A stretch of DNA of 64,000 nucleotides from Brevipalpus yothersi (lineage: Eukaryota; Arthropoda; Arachnida; Trombidiformes; Tenuipalpidae). The position numbers and the translations under genes were made by a program. The stretch lies in NCBI GenBank assembly GCA_003956705.1, contig QZCP01000835.1, forward strand, positions 62,001 to 126,000. The letters run 5' to 3'. The notes beneath the pieces were generated by a model. The model ran no database searches and was not told the origin of the DNA. It was given only the letters and a program-made list of their open reading frames with translations. Below are positions 57,101-64,000 of the stretch, one piece after another. The first letter of the stretch is position 1. Each line of letters begins with the position of its first letter.

Positions 57101-59672
57101 TGAAACGTTCTTCGAGGAGGTTTCGAAACCATTTTTCTGTTTGGAACTTTTCGTTTTTTGAGCATAATTTTCACTGAATTCTAGTAGTTCACGAACATTC
57201 GACCGGGAATTGAGCTGCCTTCCTCCATCCACCTTCATTGAAATCGTCGAATCACTTATATTTCGATATTGCTCATCGATTTGACTATTGACTAAAGTAT
57301 TTTCAAGAATTCCGTTTTGACCAATGGATCTCGATGAGATTTCTCCATGATCGAAGAAGTGTCCCAACCAGTAAGCTGCAGTGATAGCTTTTTCCTCTGT
57401 AATCAGATCCTTAGCAAAGGCATATGCTAATTGGCCCAGTGAATTTCCAATGAAACCCGTAATCGGTATCTTGATGCCTCTCATCAAATTTATTACAATC
57501 AGCTGACTGGCAACAGTAGTAACAATCTTTTCACAAGTCGAAGGTGTAATTGAGTGATCAAATAATAGTTGCAACAGATCAATTCCAAATGACTTGGCGT
57601 ACATAGATACGCGGTTCAATGTTTCTGAGAATATTGGAATCTCTTTGAAAAGAGGATCAAACTCAATTTGATCTGATGGAAGGACTACCAATACATTGCT
57701 CAGTTCTGGTGACTGATTTTCAAGTGTAGAGTGAGTGAATAAGAGATGATTTTGACACTCGTTGATCAAAGTATAGCCTTTATATGGCATCGACGGTGTT
57801 TTACAAAACTGGCTAAGTAAATCGAAAAATTCGTTTGTCAGTGAATTTTGATTATCTTCTAAGAACTTTTGAATACGATGAACAGCTTTTCGAGTTCGAC
57901 CACAGATGGGCACTAGTCTTGGGATTGGGTTGGCAATTTTGTGATTTTCTGGTGAACATTTGGTTGTTGGGCCTTTCAGAATTACATGAGCATTTGATCC
58001 ACCAAAACCAAAACAATTTAATGAAATATACTCCCCTCCCATCGGTATTATTTCAGTGATGGGCAGCATTTTACCGTTTATGAGACCTTCGATTCGTGGA
58101 TTTGCCTTCTTGAAATGGATGTTAGGTGGGATGTATCCCCGTTGAAAGACTATATTAGCCTTGATCATCGCACACAAGCCGGAAGCAGACTCAGAATGAC
58201 CCATATTGGACTTGAGGCAACCAATTTTCACAGGATTCTCAGCAGATCTTCCATAGCAAAATACATCATAGATTGCCTTCAATTCCACAGGATCACCAAC
58301 CTGTGTACCTGTTGTGTGGGCTTCTACATACTCGACAGTAGTTGGATCGATACCAACTTCATCATAAGTCTCAGCCATCAATTGACGCTGTAAGAATACG
58401 GAAGGGAATGTGATTCCTTGATTCTTATATCCATCAGAATTACTTCGACAATTGACTACTGTCGAATATATGCGTTTAGCTTCGCGTTTGAGTTGAAGAA
58501 CGGCACAGCAAACAGCTTCACTCCGCCCATATCCATCAGCTGATTCATCCAGGCTCTTGCTTTTACCAGAATTAGAAACCATCATGAGGTCTCGGAATTG
58601 AAGAGTTACAACAGGCACAAGGTTTATATTGTAACCAGCAACCAGAGCTCGGTCACATACACCCGATTTGAGTGCAGTAAAAGCTTCGCTCAAAGCCGAA
58701 AAACTAGACCCACAGGCTGTGTCATAGTGACCAATTGGTCCCTTCAACCCGAATACTTGAGAGATTATGGTCATATGATTCTGTTGATAGTGCGGAATAT
58801 TGTGTGGATCATCTCCAAAAGCCATATCAGTCTCCTGGAAAGAGGATCCATAGAAAAATCCAGTATTTGAGCCTTTTAACTCTTGCACGCCAATACCTGT
58901 GTTGAGTTTAAATCATAAATTAGAAACTTTCTCTCCAAAAAGGTTAGTAATCGAGTGGAAGATTATTGCCTTATCCTTGATAAGAGTTCGTACTGGTAGT
59001 TTATCTTAAGACGATCATAATAATAAATAAAAGACAAAAGCTAGATGATTGAGTCAATGTCAAAAACCAATGTCCAGCAACACGGATGATATCAACATTC
59101 GGTTTGAGATGGAATTTTTTGTAATAATTGTCAAACTTATCCTTTAGAAAATTTGTGTTTCTACTCACCAGCATCAACGATTGCTTCCAACGAAACTTCC
59201 AAAAGTTTCCTAAGCTGAGGATCCATGAAGTGGGCATGTTCCTCTGGAATGTTGAAAAAATCGGCATCAAAATTCTGGAGATTTTCAATCTTTCCACTAC
59301 TTGAAGGGAATCCGTGGACACCTAAAGAAGAAGGGTAGGTGAAAGAAAAATGAGAATAAGAGATTCAACAGAGAAAGCACCACATCTTTGATAGTTTTGG
59401 CACTTTTAAACAAACTTCTAACTTTATCATTAAAATAAAGCTTAGAAAGCCCTTCCCCTGAAATCATTCCACTCACCTGCGGGAAAGCGATCATTTCCAG
59501 GACTAGTCATGTCGACACCATTGAACAAATTCTTTTCGAATTCTTGTATGTTTTTCGCTTTCGGAAAACGTCCAGACATTCCAGAAATAACCACATCCTC
59601 TCGAACTCGCCACTTTCGTCGAACATAGTTCAGCTTGGATCGCCAATCGTCCGAATTTATGTCCATAGTCAT
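51129..59672 (-). CDS. FAS/PKS-like multidomain synthase, copy 3 (AT domain degenerate)
   Basis: Third tandem paralogue. Exons 59672-59477, 59321-59169, 58896-54277, 53859-51308 and 51227-51129 total 7620 bp, 2539 aa. KS keeps DTACGSS, EAHTTGT and KSNMGH. The AT elbow is GNSLGQ (Ser602 kept, His to Asn). The GMGxQ loop and FHS motif are absent, and the middle of the domain is replaced by a Ser/Asn-rich linker. DH (DHKIDGRILFP, FTDSVLQ), ER (HAGSGGVG), KR (GGFGGLG, QTNYTFAN), ACP (GMDSL) and TE (GYSYGG; His in EGDHNN of the last exon) appear intact. A 417-bp intron (53860-54276) splits the ER just before GFEYSGYD; copies 1 and 2 have continuous coding sequence at that point. The ACP-TE half is close to copy 4, so 3 and 4 form one sub-pair. 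Confidence 0.93.
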
Positions 59673-61532
59673 CTTTGTGAGCTATCTTATCGAAATGAAT
59701 TTCTAAACTCTAGATGACTGTGATGATTCAATTTCACTAGAACTAGCAACTCTCTTTAAAACTCAGTAAATTTGATCTGGATGATCGTAAAAGCTCAATT
59801 CTGAGAAGAAAGTCACCAAAGAAAGAAAGAAAAGATAACTAAACCGCTCTTGGGTGACTATCTACCTTAGCATTCTGAGAAAACTTCGTTTTATTGGAGC
59901 TCAAATCGAATTCCGCCTCTCGATTTACACTTGTTTATCCGATCGAATATCAGCTCCGTTTTATCCTTGATCTTGCGAGTTGTATTCCTCTCCCTCTCCC
60001 TCCCTCCCTCGGGCCTCTTTGCCATTGACTCTCCATGGACTGATAGAGAGATAGAATCGAATTTGAAATTATATTAATAGTATCATCAATTCTTAATCGG
60101 CATCTGAATTAGTTAATATGGGTTGATCGATCGAACTATTTTATGGAGATTATTTTCAGATCATTGCCTGGACTCCTCAATTTTATCACATTTAATCATA
60201 AGTTATGCAATCATTTGTCCATTTGTTCGGATTTTATTGTTACCAAATCCATTGGTCAGATTTTTAATATCTTGTGAGAATATCAGGTGCATTTGTTTAG
60301 ATAATTCAGATAAAACAATTCAGATTTAATTGCATGTGTGCTCATTATGTACCGAACAATCGATAGAATTGTGATGAGTGAAGCGATTGATAGATTCGAT
60401 AAAACTACATTCAATGGCTCTCAGGACGGAAAAAGTTTTCGCCCAAAGAACGGCCTAGGCTTAGGCTTTGACCACTTGATGATAAAAATGGTATCCGGCT
60501 TTTTTGTCACGAAAGTTTTATTAAACTGAACTGCATTTGCCATAGTTATGATCACAAAAGTAATAAGTAATAAATTTTGATGAGAAATATCTGTAGGATT
60601 CATTTTGAATAGTACATGTATCATGATACCAGCAAGCACCATCGGTTCAATTCATTCATTCGTATTGATTCATCTCAAGACTCAGAAAAAGTTCTTTCAC
60701 CATGGCTGAGTGGTGTTGGCCTCAACAGGGAAGACTCGAACATGATATGAAAGACTGATAGATACTGTTTAAAAACCTTCAGAGCCTTTAGAAAGTATGA
60801 TGCATCAATCGCTCTTATATGTCTAGTTATTCTCGATTAATATATCCGAGGTAACCAAGATGAAGATATTTTATTTTCTCCATTGAAACTCAAATCACGC
60901 CGGTTAACGCTTACAAATTGTTTCATTTAGTGCATTTTTCCCTTCTTTTACAAAATTCTCCAGGCCAGATCAACATCGATCATCACATGTTTATTATCAT
61001 GAAATCTAATCTAATCTTTTCTTCGATGGTAGTTTACTCTTACTCGAAACTCTCCAGTTAATGTTGCTCAAACTTTGTTCCATTACTGCTCAAAGGCACG
61101 ATCTGAGTGCTGTGTTTTCGCGCTCATGAGTCCATTTGGGTTGAGAGAAGATGATTGAAGGACATAGGAAAAACCCAATCAATAATTGAGACAAACGAAG
61201 GAACACTGTTCATCATGGAATCGGAAAAAAATGTGGAAAAAATGTGGAAAAAGTGTGGAAAAAATGATAATTTGATGGTCAACTTTCGTTGAGATAAATT
61301 GTTTCATGGAATTAATTTTTCATTCATTTATGCAAAAAATTCCATCCAATTCAAATTTTTTATCAAATAGTCAAAATTTTAACAGATATAAAATGCAAAG
61401 ATCATCAAAAAAATTAATTAGCTAAGAATGAACAATAGCTCTCACACAATTAAATGGAAAAATATCGCCTCTGTGCTATGATTGGAGTCATTCATAGGAG
61501 AAAATGAACTGATGAATTACAAATACACTGTT
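59673..61532. other. Spacer between synthase copies 3 and 4
   Basis: About 1.9 kb, AT-rich. It contains a short TCCC run near 59989-60008, a block at 60699-60735 resembling one near 48716, and a small tandem repeat at 61223-61266. No gene is recognised. Confidence 0.5.
61223..61266. repeat. Short tandem repeat, 11-bp unit x about 3.5
   Basis: Units of the form GTGGAAAAAAT, varying by one base, in the 3' flank of synthase copy 4. Confidence 0.7.
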
Positions 61533-64000
61533 TCATTCATTCAAAAATTCTTGAACTTTGCTCGTTATTTGGTCGAGATTTTCATTGATGAAATTATTAT
61601 GATCACCATCGAAGAAAAATTGTCTGCCAATCTAAAAAATATATCAATTAAATGAATATGAAAGCCATTCAGTAGTTCGAAAAGTAAATTTGAGAATAAA
61701 GTTGAAATTGAATGATACTTACATTGTTGTCATTTTGAGCATCTACAAGCTCTTGATTTCCATTTTTTGCCCTCAAATGGATAACTTTACAATTTTTGGG
61801 CTCTTTTGAGTCATATTTCAAAATTAAGCGGAATTTTTGCTCCCAGAGTTCATTCATTTTCGTCAATATTTCTGCTTGAGATGGATCCACTCCACTGAGA
61901 ATCAAATGTTTTTTGGCAACATCGAAACGCTCTGCTTTTGAGGTGGCATTCTTGATTTCTTCGTCAAATTGAGAACTTCCAATCTTGAAACGTTTCATGC
62001 TAGATTTGAGGAATTCTTGCTCTTGAACTTCGTCTGAATCAGATGAATTGTATCCAAAATTTGCAGCTATCGACTTTTTGATTGAAGTAGGATCAGAATC
62101 TAGAAGAACCAATTTAGTGACTTTTGGACCTGATTTTCGCTCTTCAAGTTGTCTCACTATTTCTCGAGCTAAAACACCACCATATGAATATCCAATCAAA
62201 TTAATCTCTGAACTACTTGTCAAATCAACAATTCGATCGGCATAGACGCTGGCTACATCTTCAAATGTTGTGAATTGAGCTAAATCATATGTCCAATTGA
62301 GTCCAGCCACTGGTTGCTTCAATCTTTCAAGAAGGCCACTGAAGGCTCGATAATGTCCTTGCATCGGAGGTAGAGCAAACATTAGCTCTCCAGAGCAATT
62401 ATTCAGCATGGTTGTTGGTTCCTCGGGTAGAAATTGTGATTCTTCACTCATATCAAATTCGAAAATTTGCATTTTTTCCCTTACAATCTCATTAGAATCG
62501 AATTTCTTTGAGAGCGCAATCAGTTCACAGATTTTCATTTGTCGTACTTCTTTAGCTGTGATTGAAACGTTGAAATTTCGATCCAAAGTTTGCTGTACCT
62601 CGATGGCCATTAGGGAATCCATTCCTAGTTCTCCGAGAGTAATTTGTGGATCTAGTGCATAGATATCTTTGATTCCAAGAATATGGCAGATAGATTTGAT
62701 TATATCTCCAGAAGATTCCAGTTTCATTCCTTCACTCCTCACCATACTTAGGACAGTTGAATCTGAATAGTTTAAAATTCGTTCCAAAGTTGCGAGAGAA
62801 GAATGAAGTCGTTGTGGTGCAGTTCCTCTGATCGATTGAACATCAGTGCCCAACTTTTCGACCACAAATCCAACATCCCCAACAAAGCCCCACTGAACGG
62901 CAAGTCCGTGTAGTCCATCTCTTCTTCGCCGTTCACATACACTTTCCATGTAACAATTTGCTAGCCCATAATTAGACTGACCAATATTTCCTCGAGCACT
63001 TGCCACAGAGGAGAAGATAACAAAATAATCCAACAATGGACACATCTCACGACTGAGTTTGTCCATATTGTGTGTGATATTAACTTTTGAGGCACATGTT
63101 TTGGTGAATGTCTCCTCAGTTTGATCCACAAAAAGCGCATCGCTCAATACAAGAGCTGAATTGAAGATACCTCCAATCGGAAGTGGCAATGATGTAAATA
63201 GTTCACGAGCTTCTTCTTCGGTGGTAAGATCATGAGTTGAAATCACTGAATTGACATCATTCTCAGCAAGCCGACCAAGACAATATTGATGATATGAAGT
63301 TTTAGGACCACTGCGTGAGTTAATCACTATATTTTTGGCTCCATTAAACCCTATCCATAGAGCCAATTCGAGTCCCAAGCCCCCAAATCCGCCGATAATG
63401 ATGTAGACTTTGTGGGAATCGAATTTGACCACATTTAAAGCTTGAATAGGAAGTGGCTTGCCGAAATCTTCGGGATCGCGAATTTTGATCACAACTTTAC
63501 CCATATGTTTTCCTGAGGCCATGAAACGGAATGCATCTTCGACTTTATCCATCTCGAAAACTGTAGTAGGTAGAGGTTTGATGACTCCTTTTTCGGTTAG
63601 CTCGTGAAGAAGCTTTCTCACTCGCTCCTTGTCAGCATTATTAGGGGCGACTTCATCTTTATTGAGATTAAAAAATGAATCAACCATGACTCCATGGAAA
63701 GACCGACCATTATCCAGCCATCCAATATCAATCGGGGTGTTCTTGAACCCATCATACTTTCCAATTTCAATGAATCTTCCCCCAGGAGCTAGACATCGAA
63801 GACTGGCTTGAAGCTTATCTCCATCCAATGAATTGAGAACAATGTCCACTCCTCTACCATCAGTTTCTCGAAGAATCATCTCCTCAAATGATGTGTCTCT
63901 TGAATTTCCAATATTAGCCTCTGTTAATTGTGGAAATTTTTCTAGTATAAACTTTCGCTTCTCTGGTGTTCCAACAGTTGTATAAATTGTACAATCATAG
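61533..64000 (-). CDS. FAS/PKS-like multidomain synthase, copy 4 (C-terminal part; 5' part outside window)
   Basis: Exons 64000(open)-61723 and 61631-61533. The reading frame stays open to the window edge and covers the ER from YDCTIYTTVG onward (GGVG motif just outside), KR (GGFGGLG, QSNYGLAN), ACP (GMDSL) and TE (GYSYGG, LLDSD, and DGDHNN with the catalytic His in the last exon). It follows the same terminal architecture as the other copies and is most similar to copy 3, for example in the ACP block KDIYALDPQITLGELGMDSL. KS, AT and DH lie beyond the window, so the state of its AT domain is unknown. It shows that the array continues to the right. Confidence 0.93.

Noticed and set aside
29837..64000. 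Bacterial or fungal PKS cluster acquired by horizontal transfer
   Set aside because: The genes have several introns each, the domain order and motifs are those of animal FAS including the pseudo-methyltransferase segment, and base composition matches the neighbours.

Overview
This is eukaryotic genomic DNA from an animal, most likely an arthropod. AT content is high, introns are short (mostly 60-500 bp) with GT/AG borders, and (GA)n/(TC)n microsatellites are frequent. CtBP, SPTLC1, MAEA and GATA read like arthropod orthologues. A mite or other chelicerate is my guess, but nothing in the window proves it. All exon models were built by hand from splice signals, reading phase and remembered family sequences, with no alignment software; each complete model sums to a whole number of codons.

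Left half (1-28.8 kb) is a run of ordinary single-copy genes. In order: SPTLC1 (-, 3' end cut by the window), CtBP (-), a two-finger GATA factor (+) with a stray copy of part of its first exon downstream, a SWAP/SFSWAP-type splicing regulator (-), a long low-complexity secreted protein (-), an SH2B/Lnk adaptor (+), MAEA (-), an integrin beta subunit (+) and a divergent nine-exon tropomyosin (-).

Right half (29.8-64 kb) is the remarkable part: at least four head-to-tail minus-strand genes for giant (about 2,540-2,560 aa) proteins with the animal fatty acid synthase order KS-(AT)-DH-pseudoMT-ER-KR-ACP-TE. The fourth is cut by the window edge. In the three complete copies every catalytic motif I could locate in KS, DH, ER, KR, ACP and TE is kept, but the malonyl/acetyl transferase (AT) domain is eroded. 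Its oxyanion motif is gone, the GHSxGE elbow reads GSAIGR, GTSLGR or GNSLGQ, and the middle of the domain, including the catalytic His motif, is replaced by a low-complexity linker. This looks like a tandem array of AT-less FAS/PKS-like enzymes that would need acyl or malonyl loading in trans, an arrangement I do not know from animals. The array also shows a recent gene-conversion tract between copies 1 and 2, copy-specific introns, and a small secreted His/Glu-rich protein gene on the opposite strand between copies 2 and 3.

Other points: a roughly 500-bp mariner-like MITE lies between tropomyosin and the array, and a 68-base N gap sits inside a (GA)n tract at 47.8 kb.
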